A stretch of 64,000 nucleotides of DNA from Planococcus citri (GCF_950023065.1 NC_088679.1:70184001-70248000), one strand, 5' to 3'; positions 1 to 12,600 are shown, counted from the first letter of the stretch. A program made the numbers and translations. Notes: a model not told the origin generated them from the sequence alone.

Positions 1-1198
1 TTTGACAGGTTTGTAAAGCATGGACTTCCATATTCAATTTTACTACGTATCAGAGCTTTGTACAAGTGAAGTAATAGTTGGCGTGATGGGTTATACTTTG
101 GATTTTTAACAATTTTTAATAAATTTAGACGTTTGTTAAGTTGAATTGATTGCTAAAAACTAAGATCATCAATTATTTTATTATCAGTTTATCTGAATAC
201 CCCATGATTTCAGCATAGATTCGCTCAAATATCGTGTATTTTCTGTGACCACCACTTAAGTCGAATAACGAATCCTATTCGAATTCAATTACCATCGATT
301 TACTCCAAATTACCACCTCATTACGTTAATTACCACGAGTTACCCGGTAATTACCGTAATCTCGCGTAATAGTGATTATTTTTTTGGTATTTATATATTC
401 GTCTCTTTTCCATACTTCCCATTTTCGGTCAGAAAACGTAGGTACTTTTTTTCCCTAAAAAGTCAGGATTTTTTTTTAATTCAAAGGTCCTTCTTTTTTC
501 CGAGTTTTTAAATTATCAATCAATCAATCAATTTTATTTATTTGGTTCAGTTTTTACTGATTTTAATCAAAGTTGAGCAATTAAAAATCTCAATTTTTCG
601 TTTCTGAACGTTGAAATAGCGAAAAATCAAATATAAAAAATATTACGTATGTACTTACATTAATTTCGAATTTTCTGTGCCATGAATTCTTATGTTATTC
701 CCTTTTTTTTCATCTATTGAATTGTCCGCTGGAGCCCATCGAAGAATTGATCTAATATACTTTTAACATTTGCGTATAATGCCTTGTGCTTTTTGTATTT
801 TTATTAGCAATCAATATTAATAAGTGAATTTTGTTTTTTTGTTTTAGGTGAGTAATGAATTTCAAATAAGATGTGTAAGAATAAGAAAATCAAACAAAGT
901 ATGTATTCTATACCTTTTGTTTATTGTGTATGAAAACAGAACTACTCATTCTGTCCCATATTTAAAATTTTCTCCCGGTAGTACCGGTATAATGTGAATT
1001 TTGAAAAAAAAAAATGTTTAATGTTCATCTTGAAAAAAATATAATAAATAAAACCAGTTTTTTTTTAAACCTATACTTAGTGCTAGTTTGAGGAATTGTA
1101 AATTAGCCGCTAACCGCATTTTCCCAATTTTCTCGGGAGGGGTTGAAAATCAGTTGAAAATTGAATTTTACGCTTGTGAATTTTTTTTCGATTTTTTG
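1..1198. other. AT-rich non-coding sequence
   Basis: No gene is visible. Between about 280 and 375 the motif AATTACC or GGTAATT recurs in both orientations (TTACCATCG, AATTACCACC, AATTACCACG, GGTAATTACC), a local cluster of unknown meaning. A short (CAAT)n run lies near 516-530. At about 824-850 there is an acceptor-like tract (TTTTTTTGTTTTAG followed by GTGAGTAATG), which is also seen near 27410-27435. No open exon follows it. Confidence 0.6.
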
Positions 1199-2240
1199 CC
1201 CCCCCCCCACCTTCCTCTAAAGTAGTTGATTTTCATGAAAAAATCCCTGAAAATTTTCACTTTCCAACTTGAAATTGAGAAAGCCTCCTCTGCCTCCCCC
1301 CCCCCGGTGGAGAACAAAATTTGTGATTATTTATCAAAGAATTTCCCTTATTTGAATCAGAATTCTTATAAATATCCCCCTTCGACTCGTTGGAAGGAGT
1401 TCCCACCAAAAATCGAAAAAAATACCAACAAAATGGAACTTGAATCAGAGGTTGTATGATTTTTTCCAAAATGTCTCACTTGTGTGTCAAAATTCTTCTA
1501 AAATGAAAAAAATCAGGAAAAAATTCAACAAAAAATTGAAGTCTGTGAAAATTTTTTGAAAAAATTCAATTTCTGGTCTCTCAACGACCCTGTTTTTGAG
1601 AACAAATCTGGAAGCTTCATACGAGGGAGTAAATATTGTTAGTTGGTCAAGGGAGATTTTTTTCCAAATATTCTTACCAGAAATTGAAATTCTTCAAAAA
1701 ATTCTTAAAGGCTACGATTTTTGATTTTTTTTTTCAAATTTTGGAGTCATGAATTTCTTATAATGATGAAACTTAATCGAAAAACAGGTTTTTTTGGCAA
1801 TTCCTTGCAAATGGAAATATAATGAAATTTTTGGGGAAAAAAGTGAGATTTTTTGATTTTTTTTTTTTGGTCAAAAAGCAAACATTTTAGGCATTTTTGA
1901 CAAAAAACGAAACGGGAAATTTTTAGCAATTTTTTTTAAAAAACAAGACTATAGGAATTTTGACAGAGGATGACCATTTTTAAAGATGTTTTGGCAAAAA
2001 GCATCACTCATCTGGCAATTATTGGAAAAAAATGATACTTTTTTGCAACTTTTTGGTAAATGGCGAGATTCATTGGAAATTTTTGGCAAAAAGTGAACAA
2101 TTTTGAGATTTTTTGGCGAAGAAGCGAGACCGTTGTATAATTACTGGAAAAAGGAACACTTTTTGCAATAGAAGGGCATTTGTAAGAATTTTTAGCAAAA
2201 AAAAGACTTTTTTGTTGAATTGGCAGAAAGTCTGATTCAG
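1199..2240. repeat. Poly-C tracts followed by degenerate AT-rich tandem repeat
   Basis: Two runs of ten C lie at 1199-1208 and 1296-1305. From about 1740 to 2240 a degenerate unit of roughly 30 bp recurs, with the core TTTTTGGCAAAAAGTGA spelled with variations many times. The two ORFs covering 1226-1469 on opposite strands run through the poly-C tract and have no recognisable protein features. I read the stretch as a decayed minisatellite or repeat interior. Confidence 0.45.
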
Positions 2241-4540
2241 ATTTTTTAAAAAATTGTTTGATGGTGTTATTTTGCTGATTTATCAGTTGTATGATTTCAT
2301 GTTCTATTTTGGCAGCGAACTAAACATTTTTTGGAGTACAAATCTCTTGAAAGAAATTTTCAAATGTGTGGTTCATTCCGCACTTTCTCCTTTGGTTCAT
2401 TTTTTTGGAAATCTTGACCTCGTTAAATATCGCGTGATCAACTAATTCGACAGGTGGTAATTATCGATAAGACAGCTTCGTTAACTTCTAGCACGATTCT
2501 AATATTGTATCCCAACTTTTGCACCAGTCTATTCAGCAACCCTTATTTATCACAGCTCATTAATGATTTATGGTTTTTAAGAGACGAGGAAGGCGACGAC
2601 GAATGAATAGAGAGCGAGTCAACGCCCTTTTGCAGACCCATGAAACACCTTTCTTTTACTTCACTTTTGTAGGGTGTAAACCTCTACCCCGTCGAACCAC
2701 ATATTTGGTAGTTCCATTGCCTAGAACTCTTAGACACGCCAGACATCGTCTGAAGTATATACTTCCTAACGTGTATAGATCTTTTCTTGCGTTGGCTTTC
2801 GAAGTGGAAAAAATTCGGGTTATGCGATGAAAATAAAAGCAGCTGTTTCATCTACGCGAGTATACTAAACTCTTGAGTCTGAATTATCCCAGGGTTGTGT
2901 TTTTCTTTTCTTATGGTTGTAGAGAATTTTCGAATTTTCAACACTAATTGGGCAATTTTTACGAGATGGCGAAAAATACGGCAACAATGTCAAGGTCATT
3001 GTGATCGAGTAGATATTTTTATGGCGCTAGAAGGTGCATTATGCGGTATGTAGTACATGTACATCTACATACCAGTGTATTTTTGTACGTACATCGTCGT
3101 ACTATACTCGCCCAGACTGCACATTTCTCTTGTAAATAAATGGACAACGACGACGATGGCGATAATGGTCTGTGGAGTTCTTCTTCTCTTCATCGATGTT
3201 GTATTTCTGCTTTATACGAGATCTCCAGCTGCGTTATCTGGCTTGGTTTTTCGGAGCAACATTAGAGAGGACAGGTGTTTATAATATGAATAAGAGAGCC
3301 GGAGAGATTCGATAATGGTGTTACTAGTATTGCTGTGGCTGTTGACTGGCTAGCGCTGCAGAGGTGCGGCGGTGCTAATTCGCGTCTGTGAAGCAATCTT
3401 CAGTTTTGTATGGTTGTCGATGCTCTATGAGTATTGTGCCATCCCAATCCCATATCGTACCTAGCTGACTTTGGACAACGTTATGTAGATATTCACGTAC
3501 AGTAGGTATTGTGTAAAAAAATTGTCGCTAACTCGCGAGAGAAGCCAAAGTCAATAGATGAGGTCTTGACGGGGAAAGAGAGTGAAAGCTCGTTGACGTC
3601 TCTTAGTAAAGAGTGTTGTACTTGGGGCGTTATTTACACGTACGTAGGCCCAAGTACGTAATGTATATGCGTGAAATGGCTCGATGTGTTTCTCGAACAC
3701 GTTGTCGTTGTGTATGCATTGCATATGTATGTTGTGACAAATATGTATGCGAAATTGTACGTAATAAAAGGCAGATTTTACGAAATAGGTACATGGCTCG
3801 TGTACTCGAATGCTGAAACGTATTTGTTGTGGATATTAGAGTCTTTCACGTTTGCATAGATCTGCTGACTGATTGCCATGGACTCCTGATGATGAGCCTT
3901 GGCTTCTGTTTTGGTTTTTTTTAGAGGATATTCGCTTGCTTTTTGAATTTCTAGATGAGATGCTCAAAATACTCCAATTCTCATGTTTCTAGAATTATCG
4001 TTCTTCCGGATTCTGCCTTCCTCTGTCCTTGTGATGGGCAGATGTCATCATAGGTGTAGCAAAGGGCTTACTGAACCCCTCAAAATTCCCCAGTGAATAA
4101 TTTTGGAGATTTCTTTGTGTTTGGAAAAGGTTAGATTGTTTTTAGGAAGATGTAGGATGACCTAAGAAAGCTGGAATGGCTGGCTTGATTCTTTGCTGAA
4201 GTGTAATGAGGAAACTTTCAGGGTTCAGCAATGCTTTATGGTTTCCAACAGTCTTGCAAGTCCTACTTTTTGGCGATGTGGCCTGAAAATCTTGTAGTTG
4301 TCCTGCTTTTCATCAATCTTATCAAGAAGTTTTGCTTTTTTTTCAATTATACATTAAATTTTTAATTTATTTCCCTTTTTTGTGAAATTTTGAAATAATT
4401 TCGTTGTTTTTCCCATCTGACTGATGGAAAAAATTATGTAGAAATAGTCTTTAGCAGATGAAAACCTTTACTATCTTTCCTTCATTTTAAGTTATTTTTA
4501 AAAGATCAGAAATGCATTTTTTTCAACGTTCAAAAATTTT
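2241..4540. other. Unique sequence, no supported gene
   Basis: From about 2570 to 3850 the sequence is richer in CpG than its surroundings, with runs such as TACGTACG and CGACGACG, and looks like unique host DNA. An open frame at 2570-2830 (+, 86 codons) begins with an arginine-rich stretch but shows no domain and no exon boundaries, so I do not call it a gene. From 3900 to 4540 the sequence is ordinary AT-rich DNA. Confidence 0.5.
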
Positions 4541-4837
4541 AGGGTGTCTACGAGGTCTCTAAAGTCACTAAAGTTACGAAAAAAGTCGAAAATTTTACGT
4601 TGAAACTTATTATGTTGAAAATTATTATTTTAGTTCCTCTCAAATTGTAAATTTTCAAAAGCCTCACTATCGCTTCGCTTAAGTAAAATTGGAAAAGTTT
4701 TCAAGAATTTTGCCCCTTCACTTCACTTGGCAATAAAATGTTCTCTTATTGAATTTATTTTCAAAGATCCAAAACTGAAGAAAAACAAAAAATCAAAAAA
4801 AAGTTTGAATTTTTGATTTCGGATTACAAATTTTGAA
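4541..4837. mobile_element. 5' part of a CAGGGTGTCTA-family repeat, interrupted by the retrovirus-like element
   Basis: The sequence AGGGTGTCTACGAGG at 4541 matches the 5' terminus of the dispersed terminal-inverted-repeat family found elsewhere in the window. An eroded form of the internal motif (CTATCGCTTCGCT) lies near 4667. The minus-strand LTR element is inserted at 4842, and its flank resumes at 17487. No matching 3' terminus (GACACCCTG) is seen just beyond 17490, so this copy is truncated or rearranged. Confidence 0.5.
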
Positions 4838-4841
4838 TTAG
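4838..4841. repeat. Target-site duplication TTAG (left copy)
   Basis: TTAG precedes the TG of the left LTR, and the same four bases follow the CA of the right LTR at 17487-17490. A 4-bp duplication is the usual size for gypsy-type integrases. Confidence 0.85.
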
Positions 4842-6078
4842 TGTTATATTCCCTAATAAAAAAAACAACTCAAGAGTTTTATAAATTTAAAATTTTGGTG
4901 TATTATACAAAAAAAGCAAAAATCATAAAATCATACAATTAATAATTTACGAAAATATTTAAATAAAAATTATTAAATTATAAAAATTATAAGAATTTAA
5001 AATAAAATTATTCCAAGAAAATTCAGAGGAAAATACTAAAATAAATTAAGTAAAGAAAAATATAATTAAAAACTTACAGTTGGACAATTTGCTCTGTTGC
5101 TCCAAATGACTCACAATAAATTCACGAATTCGAGATTAAATTAAATTAAAATGAAAATAAGATGAAATTCAAGTTAAAAAATGATAAAATAGATGAAATT
5201 CAAAATCAGACTGATTCGCGAAGTATTTTAAAATAGTACTTTAAAATATTGATAAAAATAACTTTGAGAAAATAAGAGAAATAAACACACACGAAATTTC
5301 GGAAAATGAACTGTGCTTTAACAAGAATTAGTACACACTTGAAAATTTGAAAATGAACTCTTGAAAATCCGAAAATGAACTGACCAAAAGTCCCTCCTTT
5401 ACTTGTATTTATATAAAAATTGGCAAAATTAGACAATACAAATAAGAGGGAGACTCTGGGCACCTGGATGACCAATGACCATCTTGTCTTTTGGGTCATT
5501 TTCAATAGTCAATTAATGGGTTCCAATAGCTATTGAAACTGGCCCACAAGACAAGAGATTTTAAACATAATTTTCATTCAGTTTAAAGGGGTTTGTTGAC
5601 TTTTATGAGTCTCTTTTCAAATTTTTCCGTTAGGCATAAATTTTACTTTAGAAAATCACGATCATCTGCTAAACATTAAAAAATTTACGGAAGTATCTCT
5701 TTATTATAAGATTTTACTGCTTTTTGAGTTTATTATTTTTGATCAGAGATAATTGTTCGTGTGCCAGTAGAAATAAATAGCTCCGCTTGTTTCCCCCTTC
5801 GAAATTAACTTCTAAGTAATTTTATTGCCTCGTAAAAGTCAATTATTTAACATTTAGTTTGAATGAAATTTTGCTAAAAGCTGGATTTAGACAATGTAGG
5901 CTCATCCAGAGGGTTTGGGGCAGGTGTTCATATATCAGTAAAAGAACAGGGGTGATTTGGTTCCTATTTAAAGGTAGGTAACCAATATTTCTTAATGTTG
6001 CGAAATACTGGAGACCAGACTATTCCGCAACATTATGAAATCCCTGGAAATAAGACTAGAATTTGGTGGTATATTACA
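4842..6078 (-). repeat. 3' LTR
   Basis: This 1237-bp LTR matches the one at 16257-17486. It carries an extra 7 bp (ACCAATG) near 5470, where a GACCA.. motif is doubled. The promoter elements are duplicated here: a TATA box at 5406-5415 and an initiator at 5378-5383 (minus strand). The 99-codon ORF in both LTRs (5206-5505 here) is a by-product of the LTR sequence, not a gene. Confidence 0.95.
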
Positions 6079-6089
6079 CCTCCCCCCTT
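6079..6089 (-). promoter_or_regulatory. Polypurine tract for plus-strand DNA priming
   Basis: Directly upstream of the 3' LTR on the element strand the sequence is AAGGGGGGAGG, which abuts the TG of the LTR with no gap. This is the position and composition expected of the RNase H-resistant primer. Confidence 0.85.
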
Positions 6090-6284
6090 GGAGAAAATTT
6101 CGAGAGCAACGAGAAATTTCTAAATATAGTGACTAAAATATATATATATACTGCCTTCTAATTAAATTAATTTGAAATTTGAATAATGATAAAAATGATT
6201 ATATCTACTCAAGTAAGTAGTTAGCAGTTTAGTACCTATGTCGCACAAGTAAAAATATAAATAAAATAGAAATAAGATAAAATG

Positions 6285-6935
6285 TTAGATCAGGCTACAT
6301 GCACTGATTCTACCAGTGATGCTCTGGACCTCAAGGTCATCATTGTCTTGTTCATTTGTCAAGTCTATAGTTTCTTCAGGAACAACTGGAACTATTTCAA
6401 ATGCCTCAGCGCGTGGCTGAGGTTTATGCCATGGCGGAATTTTGTACGGGATGTCCCCAGTGTGGATACGGACTGTTGTGACTGGAGTCCCCAACAATGT
6501 AAATATAGGCAGGTCCCTCGGGTCCCTCGGAGACCATAGTGTGGAGGAAACATCGCTTAAATCATCAGGTAATGGAGGAGGAGTAGCATTGTTGGTTGAA
6601 TCAACTTGGTTGTTCATCTCTTGATTTATAGGTGGCTCAGTGGCCCCTTCGATCAATTGATCGAAGTGGTAATGACAATAATGTAAATGTTGTTCATTAT
6701 CGTGCTGGATGCGGGACATAAGCAACCAGTTCTCCGCACTCGATGCTAAAATTTGATCCAATTTTTCGTTAATGTTTCTGAAGTTCTCCCTCATTTGGTT
6801 ACAATTTATCTGACGAAGATTATGGATTGCCTCGTGCAAAGTGTCAATTTGTTGTTGTATTTTGTCGAATCCTGACGGCTCGACTCTCGCTTTTTTAGGA
6901 GCGAAGATAGGGCTGGTACTAGTTCTTTTCGACAT
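6285..6935 (-). CDS. ORF4: unknown accessory protein of the retroelement
   Basis: I do not recognise this protein. It is a 216-codon frame between env and the 3' LTR, starting at the ATG at 6933-6935. The frame is open upstream to 7247 (320 codons), but that extension overlaps the end of env and looks random and hydrophobic, so the internal ATG is preferred. Residues 1-20 are basic, with a PKKARVE stretch that resembles a nuclear localisation signal. Residues ~24-65 have heptad spacing of I, L and F and could form a coiled coil. The C-terminal half is acidic and proline-rich, with PPPLPDDLSD and EETIDLTNEQDNDDLE. There is no signal peptide or membrane segment. A strong splice acceptor with a branch point sits 72 nt upstream (7007), so it could be made from its own spliced mRNA. 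A DNA-, RNA- or nucleus-associated regulatory role is inference only. Confidence 0.6.
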   Translation of the reverse strand: MSKRTSTSPIFAPKKARVEPSGFDKIQQQIDTLHEAIHNLRQINCNQMRENFRNINEKLDQILASSAENWLLMSRIQHDNEQHLHYCHYHFDQLIEGATEPPINQEMNNQVDSTNNATPPPLPDDLSDVSSTLWSPRDPRDLPIFTLLGTPVTTVRIHTGDIPYKIPPWHKPQPRAEAFEIVPVVPEETIDLTNEQDNDDLEVQSITGRISACSLI

Positions 6936-7006
6936 ATTTGAGTGCTTAATTGGTGACTGGTCAAATGAAATAGGTAGTTGATTAATTTGTTGATTGGTTA
7001 GTTGGT

Positions 7007-7030
7007 TCTGAAAACGGACAGATATTAGTA
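7007..7030 (-). promoter_or_regulatory. Predicted branch point and 3' splice site for ORF4
   Basis: On the minus strand TACTAAT (7030-7024) is followed by a pyrimidine-rich stretch and TTTTCAG, with the AG at 7009-7008. The exon would begin at 7007, 72 nt before the ORF4 ATG. The branch-to-AG distance of about 18 nt is normal. Function is inferred from sequence only. Confidence 0.5.
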
Positions 7031-7179
7031 AAGCAAGGCAAAACGTTATTAAAAATATTGCAAGCAGTGTTGCATGAAGAAAAGAACAGCTGCCATCAAG
7101 CAAAAGCGTGTAGTCAAAAAAAAGAAGTAAGATTGGTATAAATTTTGTGGGAAAATTATTTGTCTTATTAATCAAAATT

Positions 7180-9687
7180 TTATTCCGATGCAACCTTAGA
7201 AGGTTTTGCACGTGGTCGAAGAGAATATCTAGAATTATTTGGAACATCGCTTAATTCAGATATTTCAACTGGTTCTTCAGGATCATCATAGTCTTGTCTC
7301 CTAGTGCAATTTGTGAGAGCTCTAATTATCAAACAGTTTTGGAAACACTGTCCACAGGAATTAGGAAGAGGTAAATTTTCACGATAAGGGAGATGAATTG
7401 ATTGATTTCGGAGTTTTTGTCTTCTATACTGAATGAAGTTGATGATAATTCTGAGTAAGTAGATCAGGATTATTAAACCAGTTATGTAGCAAAATGTATT
7501 CCACCAATTATGAGATGGAGCTTGTTGAGGTTTCAGTATATTTTCCTGAAGTATTTCGTCAAATTGATTTAGCTTGTGAGATAAGAATTTAAGTTCTTGT
7601 GTATGTAAGTTTGTCAATCTCAAGGGCTCGAAAGTTGTATTTTGTAACAGAGTGGATACTGGGTTTGAAAAGTTCAGTTCCTTGAAGGGTATAGTTGGTG
7701 CAATATTTTCATATTCAAATGTGGTTTCAGATTCTGCATAAATAATTGTATTTGAAGTGTATCCTTGGCAATCAGGTTGGAGTTGTATGACACCTCGTCC
7801 ATTTAGTATGAAATCAGTAATGGGTTGAGTTTCTTTGCATACAAGTGAGAGGGAAACTGGTTGGCTCAAAATGTAAAGCCATTTATTGTTACGAAGTTGA
7901 TGCCAGATTTCAGTCTCAGCTAGACATGTGCGCCGTTAGGGAATTGCACGGCGGCGGCGTAAGGTCAATTTTTATTGGCGCGGCGGCGTTTTAACGGCGC
8001 GCGCCGAATTTCACGCCGATCCTAAATTGATGGCGGCGCGGCGGCGTTTAGCCTAACAAACCCATAGTTTTGTCTGTAAAAAAGAGAAAATTTGATAGCA
8101 GAAGTTTTTGAGGGCTCCACTTTCAACTTTGATCACTACTTGACCCAAAATCTAAAAACAATAAAAACATAAAAGGAAATTCAATTGCAGAGAATTAAAA
8201 ATTTTTTAAAAATTCAACATTAGTACCAAAATTTGGGGTTTTACGGGCTCCAAGATCATTTTTAGAGACCATTTTCCGCGCCGTTTCACGCCGATAAGAT
8301 ATCGGCGCGTCAAAATTTGAATTATCGGCGGCGGCGCGCCGGCGTGAAATCGGCGGCGCACATGTCTAGTCTCAGCTACTAAAGTGGAAATTTTGCAAGT
8401 TTCTGGAATAACTTTTGGTTGGGTAGTTATTATAGATACTTCACAAGGTGGATTTGTAAAACTTCTGTGAATTATTGGATTGACACAAATGAAATCAAAA
8501 GGTAGAATCTCTTCACATTGGTTAAGATCTTGAACTTTTGCATACTGAGTACGGACTTGATTCAAAAGAATGTAAGGGAAATTTGGTTCAATAAATCTCA
8601 ATACTCTAGGTGATTGATCAGAAGGTGTTGGAAGGGGTAAAATTCTGAATAGTTCATACTTTTGAACTTGTACAAGAGGAATTTTCAAAGCAAAGATTAG
8701 TCTTTTTCTGATGAGGTAGGAATCTATTTTAATCAATGAATTGTACCAATGAGTTTCCAAATATGAAGTGGGAATTGGGAATTCAAGGTCAGAAGGAAGT
8801 CTTGCATGCTTCAATTCTTCAAATAAATTTTTGGGTGTTATAACAGTAGGGTGCAAAATATTTCGGTGAGCCAATAAAATTGCGGAAATAGTACTATCAA
8901 ATGATTCCTCTAATGAAGTGATCATTTCTATCAAAACATTATTTATCACAGTGACTCTCATTTTAATAAATTCAGCAGTTTCTTTGGAATGCAATTTATG
9001 TATGAGCTCATTGACATATTGAATATTGCTATTAATGATTTCTTCATTATGTTTGAGGGATGAAGTAGTTTCATTAAAATTGGTTATTGTGGACTGAATA
9101 ATTTGGATCTGCTCCTTCATGAGCAATTGAATGTTTTTCTCATCATTTAAAGCTTTTGTGATTGATTCATCAAATCTTTTGGCATCTTGGGCGTCAGGGG
9201 TACCAATCAAAAATTTTATCACAGTGGAAATACCATCTATTAATCCTTTAGTTACTCTACTTTTAGTAGAATTTGAATATTTTTGAAGATTTAATTCGCG
9301 TCTGGATCTTTTACCAACAGGTGAGGAATGACCAGTGAGGTGGTTCAAGGTTTCAAATTTTTCAATCAGGAGGTCTCGTCGAATCATTAATGAATTTAGT
9401 AGTCTTTCACAAATTGGTTCCTTTTTCATTGTAGCATTGATTTTACACCATGTGTCTGCTGTAGAAGTAGTTTTGATTATAGTGTTCAGTTTGGCTTCAT
9501 ATTGGTCTAGGTCAATGGATACCAGTAGGGTCCATTTATCTACTGCAACACGGGCCTTTCCTAAATTTTCGAAGTACAGGGCAGTATGGTTAGTTAGCTG
9601 GGTAATATTGATCGGGGTAGCAGAATCAATTTTCATCACTAGAATCTGCAGAGTCAGAGCTGAAATCAAGGTTCTTTGGATGCTCAT
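7180..9687 (-). pseudogene. env: env-like envelope glycoprotein gene, interrupted by a hAT MITE
   Basis: This encodes a baculovirus-F/gypsy-type membrane fusion protein. The ATG at 9685-9687 is preferred over an upstream TTG because a hydrophobic signal-peptide-like stretch follows it. A furin-type site (KRSRR) lies near residue 128, followed by a glycine-rich hydrophobic segment typical of the fusion peptide in this family. The part after the insertion (7180-7912) ends with a transmembrane segment (YITGLIILIYLLRIIINFI) and a cytoplasmic tail. The 448-bp MITE at 7921-8368 splits the gene. With its 8-bp duplication the insertion adds 456 bp, a multiple of three, so both halves stay in one frame, but the MITE brings a stop at 8206-8208. 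The product is therefore a truncated ectodomain. Without the insert the frame would be about 683 codons. The 5' end overlaps pol by 62 nt, and expression would need splicing. Confidence 0.88.
7921..8368. mobile_element. Non-autonomous hAT-type MITE inserted in env
   Basis: The element is 448 bp with perfect 15-bp terminal inverted repeats (TAGACATGTGCGCCG). It is flanked by an exact 8-bp duplication GTCTCAGC (7913-7920 and 8369-8376), the size diagnostic of hAT transposition. The subterminal regions are full of CGGCG/GGCGCG repeats while the centre is AT-rich. It has no transposase. It entered after the retroelement, because it interrupts env. Confidence 0.93.
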
Positions 9688-12600
9688 CCTTGTTGGGATC
9701 TGAAACAAATGGTTTGAGAAGATCTGTGTTGTATGTCACAGTTCTCCTGAAAATTTTTAAATCAACCGTATTGCGGTCATTAACCTTAACAATTTCGAAA
9801 GGACCTTTGAATTTTGGACGAAGCTTTTGTGAGAACCCTGGTTTTGTGTCTTTTATAGCTACCAAAACTTGATCACCTACCTTGAAATCATGTGTATGAA
9901 TTTTTACATCATAATAAGTTTTTGATTTTGCTTTTGATTTTAAAATGTTTTCTCTGGTGATTTTATGAATTGTATTCAACCTTAATTTTAATTGATGATA
10001 ATAATCATCATAAGTGAGGTCAAAATTTGGATCAGTTTTAAGAGAACTTGGGATATAAGCAGGGTGTCCAAATAGGAGTTCATAAGGTGTACGACCTGTA
10101 GTTTTATGAACCTGTGTATTGTAGCAAAACATAGCGTGGGGGATGAAAACATCCCAATTATCATGATCAGAATTTATAAAATGTTTTAAATAATCTTTAA
10201 GAGTTGAGTGACTTCGTTCAAGAGCAGAATTACTTTTAGGATGATAAGGCGTTGCAAAAATTTGGCGAATTTTATAAAGTTTAGTAAGTTCTTTTAAAAT
10301 TGAGGATGTGAATTCTGTGCCTTGATCACTTAGAATACTTTTGGGTATTCCAAATAGGGAGATGAAAATATTTATAGCTTCAGCTATAGTGAGAGCAGTG
10401 TGATTTGGGAGAGGTACTGCATAGGAAAATTTAGTTAGATCATCCTGCATTGTTAAAACGCATTTGTTACCTAAATGACTAGTGTTAAAAGGACCAACAA
10501 TATCTACTGCAAGTCTTTCAAAAGGTTGTGAACTTGTTGTGGTAATTACCATGGGGTTTTTAATAGGATGCCTATCTGTTTTATTCAACTGACATGAATT
10601 ACATTCTTGAATATACTTTCTAATATCAGTTTTCATATTTGGCCAATAATATTTATTTCGAATCCTTGCATATGTACGATTAAATCCAGAATGACCAGCA
10701 ATTGCACAATTATGATTTTCTTTTAAGACTGTTTTAATCTCATCTGGACTTAATTCTTTCTTAGTGTTTTGACAAATAGTCAATTTAATATCAGTATTTT
10801 GAAAAACAAAATGCAAAATGGACTGTAATTTTGTAGGATTTATTCTATCATATTCATTGTTAATTAGAGACACATAAACATCATTGATTTTGAGTTTGAT
10901 CAATAATTCTCTCAGATTTTTAAGAGCATAAAATAAGTCAGGATATGATATGTTTTCGTAAATGGTATTTTTGTGTATACAATAAAATACATTTTTGCCT
11001 TTTGTAAATCTGTGTACAACATCAAAGAGCTTAATGTCCTTAGGTAAGGGTTCAAATTCAAAGGTATCAATACTATCCTTTGTAAGTTTATTCTCCTCAT
11101 CTATGTCTGCACTTGTAAAAAGCACTGCATTAGGTTTGGTCAAAACAAGATCACTGACAATTGGTATCATTATGGGTGTAGTATTGGAAGTATTTTGGAA
11201 AAATTTTATAAATTCTCTGTATTCATTGTCACGAGTTACTACACTGATTCTGGATAATGCATCTGCATTTGAATTGATTCTTCCTGGCTTGTATATTATC
11301 TCATACTCATATTCCTCCAATTTTAATCTCCAACGTACAAGTCTGGAACCAGGATCCTTTACATTAAATAACCAGGTCAATGGTCTGTGGTCTGTAATAA
11401 TTTTGAATTTCCTTCCATATAAATAAGGTCTGAAATGCTTCACAGCCCATACAATTGCCAACAATTCCTTTTCAGTCACTGAATAATTTGTCTCAGCTTT
11501 ATTTAAGGTGCGACTTGCATATGCAATAGGTAGGTCTTGTCCAATTGGGCCTTGGCTAAGTACAGCTCCAATTGCAAAATTTGATGCATCTGTGGTTAAA
11601 ACGAATGGTTGGGAGAAATCAGGATACTGGAGTATGGAGTCACTTTTCAAAATTGCTTTAAATTTTTGGAAAGCTTGTTCCTGTTCTGAATCCCAATGAA
11701 AAATTTGATCCTTTTTGAATAATTTGGTAAGAGGCTTAGCCATTTTTGCAAAGTCTGGTATGAATCTTCTATAATAGCCAATGAGGCCTAAAAATGCCTT
11801 TAATTCCTTTTCAGTTTTTGGAGCTTTGTATGTTTCTATTACTTTAATTTTGTCAAGGTTAGGGCGGATACCCTTATCAGAAATCACATGACCAAGATAA
11901 GCAACTTCTTTACGAAGAAACTCACATTTGTCTGGCTGTAGGAGCAATTTATTATCTCTCAATCTTTGGAAGACAGCCTGTAATCTTTTTGAGTGTTCGA
12001 CTATATCAGCTGCATAAATAATGACATCGTCTAAATAGACAAAACATTGCAAACCATTCAATCCAGTCAAAACAGAATTCATCAAGCGTTGAAATGTAGC
12101 TGGGCCATTACGACATCCAAATGGCATGCGGGTGTATTCATAGTGACCATCAGGTGTAGAAAATGCTGTTTTGGAAATATCCTTTGGACTAACACGTATC
12201 TGATGGAATCCTGAGGCCAAGTCAAGGGTAGTGAAATAACGACTGTGTCCTAATTGGTCCAAAATCTCTTCAATACGAGGTAAAGGATAAGCATCGCCTG
12301 TGGTGACTTCATTCAACTTCCTGTAATCAACAACCACTCTCCATTTTTGAATGCCAGATGCATCCATCTTTTTAGGAACTATCCACAGTGGTGCTGCCCA
12401 AGGGCTGACGGAAGGCTGAATGATCCCCTGTTTCAACATTTTTTGAACTTGAGAATTAATTTCTTCTCTCAATTTATGAGGGTGGCGATAATTTTTTACA
12501 AAGATAGGAGCAGCATCGCCAGTATTAATATCATGCTCAATTAAATTAGTGCATGTCAAATTGTCTCCTTCTAAAAAGAAAATATCTTCAAATTTGTGAC

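Noticed and set aside
5206..5505. 99-codon ORF present twice (also 16621-16920)
   Set aside because: It lies inside both LTRs, across the promoter and transcription start, and is duplicated only because the LTR is. No domain.
6936..7247. Upstream 104-codon extension of ORF4
   Set aside because: It overlaps the end of env, begins at a codon inside env and lacks protein-like features. The splice acceptor at 7007 and the internal ATG at 6935 give a better model.
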